A stretch of DNA of 61,840 bases from Coriobacteriia bacterium (GTDB taxonomy: Bacteria; Actinomycetota; Coriobacteriia; Coriobacteriales; Eggerthellaceae). The stretch lies in assembly GCA_030537355.1 (NCBI GenBank), contig JAUNNF010000010.1, forward strand, positions 2,078 to 63,917. The letters run 5' to 3'. Made by a program: the position numbers and the translations under genes. Below are positions 54,889-61,840 of this stretch, piece after piece. The notes under the pieces are model-generated. The model was not told the origin of the DNA. It saw nothing but the letters and a program-made list of their open reading frames with translations, and did not search any database. How positions within the stretch are numbered: the stretch's first letter is position 1; every line of letters begins with the position of its first letter.

Positions 54889-57786
54889 TTAGTAATATAT
54901 ATGGTCCATGTCTACTCGGCCATCAATTCCTGATATGCCTCCATTGCTTGTAAATTGCCATACTCTCATTCTTTCTGAATGAGGAACATCAGGTTGTTTA
55001 CTACTCCATTTTGCAACCCAAAAAGAAATATATGCATTTAGATTGTTTGGATAAAATTTTCCATTATACCAAGATTCGCTAGCGTATACCATTGGTTGAT
55101 ATCCTGCATTTTGTAGTATAGAGCAAAATGCGTTAATCATTGCAGTATTGGTGTTAGCATCTAATTCAGGGTGTTGTTCTAGGTCGAAGGCTATTGGCAA
55201 ATCGAAATATCTACCATTAAGAATTTCAAGGCATTTTCTAGCTTCTTGTTCTGCTCCTTGAACTGATGTAGCATAACTATACCAGTAACCTCCCACGGGG
55301 ATACCTTTACTTACGGCTTTTAGATAATTATTTGAAAATTGATAATCTGATCTTTGTGTTCCAAACCCAATTCTTATCATTGCATAACCTACTTGATTAC
55401 TATTTGCTACAGCATCCCAGTTAATATTTGCTTGATGTTCAGAAACATCTATTCCTTGAGTAATTCCATGGTATAAATTAAATTGTTTACGAATATCCTC
55501 TTTTGGAACTTGATAAGATACACCGTTTATGAATTCTTGCAGTCCTGTAGTTTTGTTAAACATATAACAATGAGTTGCAAATTTTCCTTCATGAAAATGA
55601 CAACGAGCGGAAAAATCTGCAGTCCAAGTATTATCTGAATGTTGCGTTCCTTCATACCATATTAAATCATCTTGACCTTGAGTTTCGCTCCATGTTGGAA
55701 ATTGGACTCGAGAAGCCGAAGCATGAAGACCTTTAGCGCAAGCTCTATACATTGTGTTGCCCATACGTTTTACACCTAGATAATCATTAGGTTGTATGTT
55801 TGTTGAATGTTGTGATGCATTATATTCACAACCATTTTTCATAAACGCATATACATGAATATTGTATGAACCAAATTCAAAATCATGGTCTTTTACGTCA
55901 GATATGGCTTTGTAATTTAGAGGATCTAATTTTGTAGCTGTATACCATGTTGCATGGGCACCTGTTTCTCTTGGGGTCCAAGTAGCAACTTTAATGTTTT
56001 GAATTGTTAGTGGAAGATGTACGTCGTTTATATTTATATTGAAAGTACCATAATGTCCATCAACATTTTCGATAAGTGTTTGAAAATAGGGTGGATTAAT
56101 TGTAAATGAAGTACTATCAATAAATTCTAATGTTCCTGATGAGGTAGTTATATAGGCATGAACATAATATCTTCCTAACTGCTTAAAATCACTAATTTTA
56201 ACATTGTAATTACCTGTGATGTGATCTTTTGTGGCGTTGTACCACATAATGTCTTTTTGCTGTTTAACAGCACTCCATACAGCAAACTGAATTTTCGATG
56301 CAGAATTAATTTTACTATTAACTATTCTAAGAGAAGTAATAGTTTCATCATCGTTAACACTATTGTAAAAACCTTCGTGGACTAAATTTATTGGTTCAGT
56401 AATAGCGCTAACACGCGTTTCAACACCATTTTTTCCAACAGCATAAACATGAATTATATAATTACCATTTTCGTATTTATGATTTGATAGATACTCTGTA
56501 ATCTGACTACTATATGTATTGTCTGAATTTAGTGTTGCTTTTGCATTTGTCCATTTAATATCATCTTGGCCACCTTTTTCTGTCCAAACAGCAAACATAA
56601 ATTTAGATACACCTGAGATTGATTTGACACTTGTTTCGTTAATTTTAAAAGATAAATTACTTTTGTCTTTGTCAGTTATGCTTATTTGTCCAGCAGTTAG
56701 CGGTGACACGCTAAACTCGCTAGCTCCCAAAAATGTTTCTTGACCTTGAGGATTTTTATAGTAAACATGGACTGCATATTTACCAGATGCTTTAAAGTCT
56801 ATGATGTTACATTCGTTTTTAGCTACAGTATATGCATTGTTAGTGTAGTACCATTTTATTGGATTTTGTCCTTTAGCAATATTCCAAACAGCAAACATTA
56901 CTTGTCCACCTTGAATAATTGGGTTGGAAGCTACTAAAGAGGCTTTTGTTTCGGAGTCATTGAGTGTAGATGAAATATTAGAGTCTACTAAATTAATTGG
57001 TTCAGCAATAGCACTGATACGCGTCTCAACACCATTATTTCCAACAGCATAAACATGAATAACATAATTACCATTTTCGTATTTATGATTTGATAGATAC
57101 TCTGTAATCTGACTACTATATGTATTGTCTGAATTTAGTGTTGCTTTTGCATTTGTCCATTTAATATCATCTTGGCCACCTTTTTCTGTCCAAACAGCAA
57201 ACATAAATTTAGATACACCTGAGATTGATTTGACACTTGTTTCGTTAATTTTAAAAGATAAATTACTTTTGTCTTTGTCAGTTATGCTTATTTGTCCAGC
57301 AGTTAGCGGTGACACGCTAAACTCGCTAGCTCCCAAAAATGTTTCTTGACCTTGAGGATTTTTATAGTAAACATGGACTGCATATTTACCAGATGCTTTA
57401 AAGTCTATGATGTTACATTCGTTTTTAGCTACAGTATATGCATTGTTAGTGTAGTACCATTTTATTGGATTTTGTCCTTTAGCAATATTCCAAACAGCAA
57501 ACATTACTTGTCCGCCTTGAATGATAGAATCTGAAGCCATGAGGGTAGCTTTGGTTTCTGTTTGATTTAAGATAGCCTTTATTTCAGCATTATTTATCGG
57601 GTTTATTGTGGGTTTATTAGATTCTGTATTTTGTTGCTTTTCTATAGTTGGTGTTTGAGAATTGCATTCAGTTTTTGATGATGTAGGGTTAGCGAATGCA
57701 AGTGATGTAAGTAATGTAATTACTAGGCATATAATAATAAAGGTTATCGCCTTGTATAAACTAGATTTAATAGTTCTTTTTTTCAT
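54889..57786 (-). CDS. GH25 lysozyme with seven GBS-Bsp-like repeats
   Basis: A 965-residue secreted muramidase. A signal peptide (1-32) is followed by seven domains of the GBS_Bsp-like type (MFAVWTEKGGQDDIKW, YVIHVYAVGNNGVETR and variants), the first four forming a 606-bp duplicated pair. The C-terminal 200 residues are a GH25 domain: GIDVSEHQ (Asp 780), AFDLEQ (Asp 868, Glu 870) and VWQFTSNG. It cuts the bond between MurNAc and GlcNAc. No anchor or SH3-type wall domain is present; the repeats probably give binding. It probably remodels this cell's own wall or attacks competitors. It lies between the two lipoprotein copies on the opposite strand. Confidence 0.92.
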   Translation of the reverse strand: MKKRTIKSSLYKAITFIIICLVITLLTSLAFANPTSSKTECNSQTPTIEKQQNTESNKPTINPINNAEIKAILNQTETKATLMASDSIIQGGQVMFAVWNIAKGQNPIKWYYTNNAYTVAKNECNIIDFKASGKYAVHVYYKNPQGQETFLGASEFSVSPLTAGQISITDKDKSNLSFKINETSVKSISGVSKFMFAVWTEKGGQDDIKWTNAKATLNSDNTYSSQITEYLSNHKYENGNYVIHVYAVGNNGVETRISAIAEPINLVDSNISSTLNDSETKASLVASNPIIQGGQVMFAVWNIAKGQNPIKWYYTNNAYTVAKNECNIIDFKASGKYAVHVYYKNPQGQETFLGASEFSVSPLTAGQISITDKDKSNLSFKINETSVKSISGVSKFMFAVWTEKGGQDDIKWTNAKATLNSDNTYSSQITEYLSNHKYENGNYIIHVYAVGKNGVETRVSAITEPINLVHEGFYNSVNDDETITSLRIVNSKINSASKIQFAVWSAVKQQKDIMWYNATKDHITGNYNVKISDFKQLGRYYVHAYITTSSGTLEFIDSTSFTINPPYFQTLIENVDGHYGTFNININDVHLPLTIQNIKVATWTPRETGAHATWYTATKLDPLNYKAISDVKDHDFEFGSYNIHVYAFMKNGCEYNASQHSTNIQPNDYLGVKRMGNTMYRACAKGLHASASRVQFPTWSETQGQDDLIWYEGTQHSDNTWTADFSARCHFHEGKFATHCYMFNKTTGLQEFINGVSYQVPKEDIRKQFNLYHGITQGIDVSEHQANINWDAVANSNQVGYAMIRIGFGTQRSDYQFSNNYLKAVSKGIPVGGYWYSYATSVQGAEQEARKCLEILNGRYFDLPIAFDLEQHPELDANTNTAMINAFCSILQNAGYQPMVYASESWYNGKFYPNNLNAYISFWVAKWSSKQPDVPHSERMRVWQFTSNGGISGIDGRVDMDHIYY
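56381..57570 (-). repeat. 606-bp tandem duplication inside the lysozyme gene
   Basis: 56381-56986 and 56987-57570 or beyond are near-identical at constant 606-base offset, with stretches (for example 56519-56743 against 57125-57349) that translate identically. Each copy encodes two GBS-Bsp-like domains. 606 is a multiple of 3, so the frame is kept. Confidence 0.92.
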
Positions 57787-57816
57787 TATTTTACCTTTTT
57801 ATTTAATATTTATTTT

Positions 57817-57825
57817 ATTATATCA
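57817..57825 (-). promoter_or_regulatory. extended -10 promoter of the GH25 lysozyme gene
   Basis: TGATATAAT read on the minus strand, about 30 bases before the start codon at 57786; an AAAAGG ribosome site lies between. Confidence 0.6.
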
Positions 57826-57852
57826 TATTGTTTAAATAAGAATTTTTCAAAA

Positions 57853-57897
57853 TTCTTGTATTTATAAGATTAACGAGTATAATATTTCCGTCAAATA
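57853..57897 (+). pseudogene. remnant of a DHHW gene 3' end
   Basis: In one frame it reads the equivalent of CIYKINEYNISVK and stop, matching the last residues (CVYKINEYNFSIK) and the following spacer of the intact DHHW gene at 54290-54325. It shows that the lipoprotein copy downstream arrived with a piece of its neighbour. Confidence 0.7.
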
Positions 57898-57915
57898 AAA
57901 GGAAGGTGTATGATA

Positions 57916-58614
57916 ATGAAAAAGAAGATATTTACTGTAATAATGTCCGCATTTGTTTGCTTGTCTATTTGCGTTTTAGTAGGATGTAAAAGTCAGTCAC
58001 AAGATAATCAATCCAACGAAAAGACAATTAGCATCAAGTATGGTGTAAAGTCAGACTCTACAAAAACTTTGACACTAACTAATACTACAGGACAGGATGT
58101 TACAGCAGTTAAAGTTCAATTAGTTGGAGATTCAGCTTCAAAAGATCTAGCACCTTCAGATAATAATATATGGTCTAATGACGCTACAGCAGAGATTTAT
58201 TTAGACGAAGGGAAAGGCTCAACTGCAAATACTCAAAGTGGAGGAGTTCAATTAAAGGCTGCTTATGATATTACTTTTGTTTTAAAAGATAATTCATCTA
58301 TTACACTTCATAATTTAACACAGGCTGGTCTATCAGATTATGCAGATGCAAAGTTATGCATTAATTCTGCTGACAAAATTGGATATATTGAATACAAAGA
58401 TCCTTCTGGCGCAAGCTTAAATACACTTGCCGGCGAACAAAAGATAGCTGCAGATAAAAAAGCAGCTGACGATGCTGCTGCAAAAGCTGCTGCTGATGCT
58501 GCCGCTGCTCAAGAACAAGATACTAGTGAAAGTGGATCTGGTGGTTATGCTGGAAGTAGCTCTGGTGGACAAAGTACAGATGACTGCACTGGTGGAAATA
58601 TTAAGTTAAGATAG
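57916..58614 (+). CDS. lipoprotein with Ala/Lys-rich helix, unknown function
   Basis: A 232-residue lipoprotein. ATG 57916 is preferred to 57910 because it lies 9 bases after GGAAGG and matches the start of the dead paralogue at 54343. The signal ends in the lipobox VLVGC. Residues about 40-140 form a beta-rich domain (TLTLTNTTGQDVTAVKVQL, NNIWSNDATAEIYLDE). A helical AADKKAADDAAAKAAADAAAA stretch, here noted as about residues 178-200, leads to a Ser/Gly-rich tail ending DDCTGGNIKLR. No function is known; similar domains occur in surface lipoproteins of low-GC anaerobes. Confidence 0.8.
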   Translation: MKKKIFTVIMSAFVCLSICVLVGCKSQSQDNQSNEKTISIKYGVKSDSTKTLTLTNTTGQDVTAVKVQLVGDSASKDLAPSDNNIWSNDATAEIYLDEGKGSTANTQSGGVQLKAAYDITFVLKDNSSITLHNLTQAGLSDYADAKLCINSADKIGYIEYKDPSGASLNTLAGEQKIAADKKAADDAAAKAAADAAAAQEQDTSESGSGGYAGSSSGGQSTDDCTGGNIKLR

Positions 58615-58695
58615 CTAGACAATTTTTTAAATTATAAAATTTAAGCTGAACACAATGCGATACTAATTTAAAGCATTAATTGAATACAGCATGTT

Positions 58696-60822
58696 ATGGT
58701 AAAAAATATGAACAAGCGATTTAAATTAATTATACAAAGTATTTGTATAACATGCGTATTTTGTTTAATAGCTGCGGCTTTTGTTGTTCCTGTAAGAAGC
58801 TTTAAATCGTATTCAGCTCCGAATGAATCAGCTGTTGTTTTAGATACTAATAGTAATCGATGTATTAAAGTTGAAAATAATAAAGTTAAATTTAATTTGG
58901 ACGGTATTAACTTTAAGTCAATTGTTGTTGAATATAATTTTTCTTTTGAAAATAATACAAAATTAAACGAGAAAGACATTAATAGTTTGGCTTTGTTTTA
59001 TAGCGGGAATGAAAGTTTTACTAGTACATGCTTAAATTGGAGCAACATAAAACAAGGAAATCAAATTTATTATGTTAATGATAATAAAAATATTGATAAT
59101 ATTTCAATTACAAATCCTGAAGGTTTAAGTTGTGAACGTATATTGTTATATAATGTGGATTTCAATGAAAGTTTATCTCCTATCTACATTGAATTTAATA
59201 TTTATGTCATTGCGTTTGTGATAGCATTATTATTGTCTACAATAGTAATCTTTATAGAATATAAAACGCTGTTTTTGGAAAAATTATTATTATGGGTAAA
59301 AAGAAATTTACGCTTGTTTGCTTATCTTTCCGTTGCCCTTATATGTTCTTTAGTTTTAGGATGTATATTAGAGAGAATAACTAGTAGTTTAGTTTTTTCA
59401 AAAGTATTTAATACAAGTGATTTTAATATATATTTAATGTTGTTTATCTCTTCGTTTGTTTTTATGTGTGTTTGTTTTGTGTATAACAATAGAAAACAAA
59501 TCCTTAGACCCGAAACAGCATTTGTATTAATTGCTTTAAACGTTGGGTTTTTAATTATTTTAATATGCCCTATAGCAAATGCTAACTGGGATATTGATAC
59601 ACATTTTTTAAATACCATAGGAATGTCGAGCATATTTGGGCAATGTTCACTTTCTGATATGAATGTATATACTGCTGATTTAAGGACACAACCTACTGTT
59701 GGGCTTCATAGAATTATTAGCAATATAGGATATATGGAAAATAATAATGATTCTGTTGTATATTTTGCAAATAGAAATTTTAGTCTTGAATATTTTCCAG
59801 GAGCTGTTGCAGCTGCAATAGCACAGTTATTTAACGCGTCATTTTATTTTAAATTTAATGCGATAAAACTTATTAATTTATTGTGTTATGTTTGCTTATG
59901 CTATTTTGCAATTAAAAAATTAAAATCTGGTAAAATAATATTATTAGTTATCGCACTGTTTCCTACCAATATTTTTGTGGCAACTAGTTGTTCGTATGAC
60001 TGGTGGGTCAATGCATTTTCTTTCCTTGGAATGGCCTATTTTATAGGTGAAATTCAAGATTCCAACAAAAAAATTACCCTAAGAAGCACAATAATTATGT
60101 GCGGTGCCCTATTCTTAGCGTTTATTCCAAAACAGATATATATATTATTTATGTTACTTCCTTTGTTTATGCCAAAAAACAAATTTAACACACCTAAAGA
60201 ACGAAGAAAATATATTTTAATAGTATTGGCTTTTATTCTTTTAATGTTTGTTTTTTTGTTTATAAGATCTATAACTGCAATATCTTCTGTGGGAGATTCT
60301 AGAGGAGGCGCTGGTGTTAATCCGTTAGCACAAATAGTTTTTATTTTGAGTAATCCTATACAATATGCTAAGACGCTAATAATGTTTATATATGAATACT
60401 TGTCCGTTTCTAGCAGTAATTTATATTCTTGCAATTTTGCTAATTTAGGTGTTGGAATCTTTTCGGCATTTTATATTGTAATAATAATTGTTGCAGTAAT
60501 TACTGATAAAGATAAATGTGATGTGTTTACAGCAAAAACTCATCTAAGAATTATTGTTTCTATATTCTTTTTAGTTAGTGTTGTTTTGGTTGTTACTGCT
60601 TTGTATGTTGATTTTACTCCTGTTGGTTCAAAGGAAATCCTAGGAGTTCAGGGAAGGTATTTAACACCTATGTTATTTCCTTTATTATCTATTATAGGTA
60701 GTTCTAAAATTATAAACAAGATTCCAAAAAAACAATATTATTATGCTTTTTATGTAATATGTTCTATTTATTTATATATTAATTTTGCACAAACAATGTT
60801 GTTACGTTTTTTATTTTCGTAA
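58696..60822 (+). CDS. DUF2142-like polytopic membrane protein
   Basis: A 708-residue membrane protein. The first helix (about 10-32) is followed by an extracytoplasmic beta domain (about 33-165), then about 12 helices. ANWDIDTHFLNTIG, FSLEYFPGAVAAAIAQ, CSYDWWVNAFSFLGMAYF and GVQGRYLTPMLFPLL fit the DUF2142 family, thought to be GT-C-like enzymes of wall polymer synthesis. ATG 58696 or 58708 could start it; neither has a clear ribosome site. It converges with the acyltransferase gene and overlaps it by 12 bases. Confidence 0.75.
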   Translation: MVKNMNKRFKLIIQSICITCVFCLIAAAFVVPVRSFKSYSAPNESAVVLDTNSNRCIKVENNKVKFNLDGINFKSIVVEYNFSFENNTKLNEKDINSLALFYSGNESFTSTCLNWSNIKQGNQIYYVNDNKNIDNISITNPEGLSCERILLYNVDFNESLSPIYIEFNIYVIAFVIALLLSTIVIFIEYKTLFLEKLLLWVKRNLRLFAYLSVALICSLVLGCILERITSSLVFSKVFNTSDFNIYLMLFISSFVFMCVCFVYNNRKQILRPETAFVLIALNVGFLIILICPIANANWDIDTHFLNTIGMSSIFGQCSLSDMNVYTADLRTQPTVGLHRIISNIGYMENNNDSVVYFANRNFSLEYFPGAVAAAIAQLFNASFYFKFNAIKLINLLCYVCLCYFAIKKLKSGKIILLVIALFPTNIFVATSCSYDWWVNAFSFLGMAYFIGEIQDSNKKITLRSTIIMCGALFLAFIPKQIYILFMLLPLFMPKNKFNTPKERRKYILIVLAFILLMFVFLFIRSITAISSVGDSRGGAGVNPLAQIVFILSNPIQYAKTLIMFIYEYLSVSSSNLYSCNFANLGVGIFSAFYIVIIIVAVITDKDKCDVFTAKTHLRIIVSIFFLVSVVLVVTALYVDFTPVGSKEILGVQGRYLTPMLFPLLSIIGSSKIINKIPKKQYYYAFYVICSIYLYINFAQTMLLRFLFS

Positions 60823-61834
60823 TTTGGAAATAATAATATTTGAAATTTTATATACTATAAAACCTAGAATTATATCTATTGGCAATGCAAGTGTGAAATT
60901 TATTAGTATAGGCATTTGTCCACCCCAGAAATGCACTAATGTTTGTTGTATTGGAAACCCTAATAAATACATTTCATATGAAATATTAAATAATTTAAAA
61001 TTTTTGATTTTAGGAAACAAAAATGTTAAGCATAAAATAAAATAAGGAAAAAATAATATTATGGCAAAATTCGCAAGTCGCATTATAAATGATATGATTA
61101 AGCATACAAAAACAATTATTAACCCTACAAAATGAAGTTTAATGTATTTAGCAAAGTCGTATAAACATGTCCCGATAAAAAAGAAAACAATTGCTCTTAT
61201 TGCAGAAATAATTAAATCGTTTCCGTATAGCATAGCAATTATTAACAATATTAAATTAATAAACAGAGCAATTACATTTAAATATTTTAGTTTTATTTTG
61301 CAGCTTTTATTTGAGGTAAGCCAAAATAAAAGCAAAACTATATAACAAATAAATTCTATTGGTAGAGTCCAAAGTGCTCCATTAACTGTTGGATTATAAC
61401 AATTGCTTGTAAATACTCCTGGTAAGTTATGAATAGGAATTAGAAGAATATTAAGTAAATAGAGAAATGTTGTTTTATTAATAAAATAGTCAGATATCTT
61501 GAAGGTCGTTAGTAATGGACCTAATACAAAGACAGAAAACAGTATTACAATTATTAAAGCAGGAAAAAGTCTTATGCATCTTTTGTATAAGTATTTTCTG
61601 GCTTTTTTTGTTCTTTGAATAGACTTATTGATATAAATTCCACTATACATAAAAAAGATACTAACAGCAATCGCACCAAGTGATATTTGATTATTGGTTG
61701 CCAAATATAATGGATCTGGTTGGTTTTGAGATAAACAAAATGAATGAGTAGTAATAACAAGAATAGCTGCAATAAATTTTATAACATTTGCGTATGCTAG
61801 TCTAAAAATGGCCAGTTTTTAAAAAGATTCTCAT
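60811..61834 (-). CDS. acyltransferase-3 family membrane protein, N-terminus frameshifted
   Basis: About ten helices of the acyltransferase-3 (OafA/YrhL) family: FMYSGIYINKS, LYKRCIRLFPALIIV and NPTVNGALWTLPIEFICY are typical. The TTG at 61704 is not the real start: the same frame continues upstream with LAYANVIKFIAAILVITTHSF, the family's first helix with its catalytic His, back to a TAA near 61823. That part has no ATG. An ATG at 61834 begins MRIFLK in another frame, and losing one A from an A5 tract (61816-61820, minus strand) joins the two. So the gene is probably off in this copy, or the base is a sequencing error. It would acetylate surface polysaccharide. Confidence 0.75.
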
Positions 61835-61840
61835 TGAAAA

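Noticed and set aside
56519-57349. Two identical 74-codon plus-strand frames
   Set aside because: They are reverse-strand images of the duplicated lysozyme domains.

Overview
This is an AT-rich window (roughly one third G+C by eye) with dense, short-spaced genes, strong AAAGGAGA-type ribosome binding sites, secreted proteins with Gram-positive signal peptides, two lipoproteins, a TagO-like initiating transferase and no outer-membrane genes. It looks like a chromosomal piece of a low-GC, host-associated Gram-positive anaerobe. The pair Nif3 plus coiled-coil zinc-ribbon protein, and the C-terminal anchor of the giant surface protein, would suit a low-GC Coriobacteriia member. The pyrK/pyrD type 1B arrangement would equally suit Bacillota. 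I cannot decide from sequence alone.

Layout. 1-8.9 kb: secreted and surface proteins. These are a small exported peptide, the 3' remnant of a lost surface-protein gene, a 1692-residue Cys-rich repeat protein, a degenerate IS1634-like transposase and a BspA-type leucine-rich-repeat protein. 9-10.9 kb: an AAA/DUF4143 ATPase with tandem repeats in front, and a decapitated beta-helix adhesin fragment. 11-20.5 kb: the de novo pyrimidine operon on the minus strand, pyrC-carB-pyrK-pyrD-pyrF then pyrE-pyrB. It is interrupted between pyrF and pyrE by an oppositely oriented AlbA/Schlafen-type regulator gene. No carA is visible. 20.5-26.8 kb: housekeeping genes (C26 amidotransferase lipoprotein, YacP/NYN RNase-like protein, NCS2 permease, cysteine desulfurase, Nif3, zinc ribbon protein, rpmB).

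26.9-47.3 kb: a surface polysaccharide locus. It has dTDP-rhamnose synthesis (rfbA, C, B, D), a DUF1972-type rhamnosyltransferase, three two-domain GT2 enzymes, a pyruvyltransferase-family fusion, a Wzm/Wzt-type ABC exporter, a TagO/WecA-type initiator, and several minus-strand polytopic membrane proteins set between the plus-strand genes. The likely logic is that TagO starts the chain on undecaprenyl phosphate, the GTs build a rhamnose-containing polymer, the ABC pair flips it, and the membrane proteins decorate it.

47.3-49.1 kb: a dead IS30-family element and a 70-bp miniature built from the same ends. 49.1-61.8 kb: a surface-modification module. It holds a ricin-lectin/transglutaminase-like secreted protein split by a frameshift in an A tract, an MBOAT plus DHHW (AlgI/AlgJ-like) O-acetylation pair, two lipoprotein copies (one dead), a GH25 lysozyme with seven GBS-Bsp-like repeats including a recent 606-bp tandem duplication, a DUF2142-like membrane protein, and an acyltransferase-3 gene also frameshifted in an A tract.

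The most notable points are: a surface protein with about 16 three-Cys/one-His repeats in two alternating types; a PyrB with a PyrI-like zinc tail; a probable AUU start for pyrC; the regulator gene wedged into the pyr operon; the nested IS30 ends; and repeated signs of duplication, decay and poly-A frameshifts in surface genes. I found no CRISPR array, tRNA, rRNA or complete phage.
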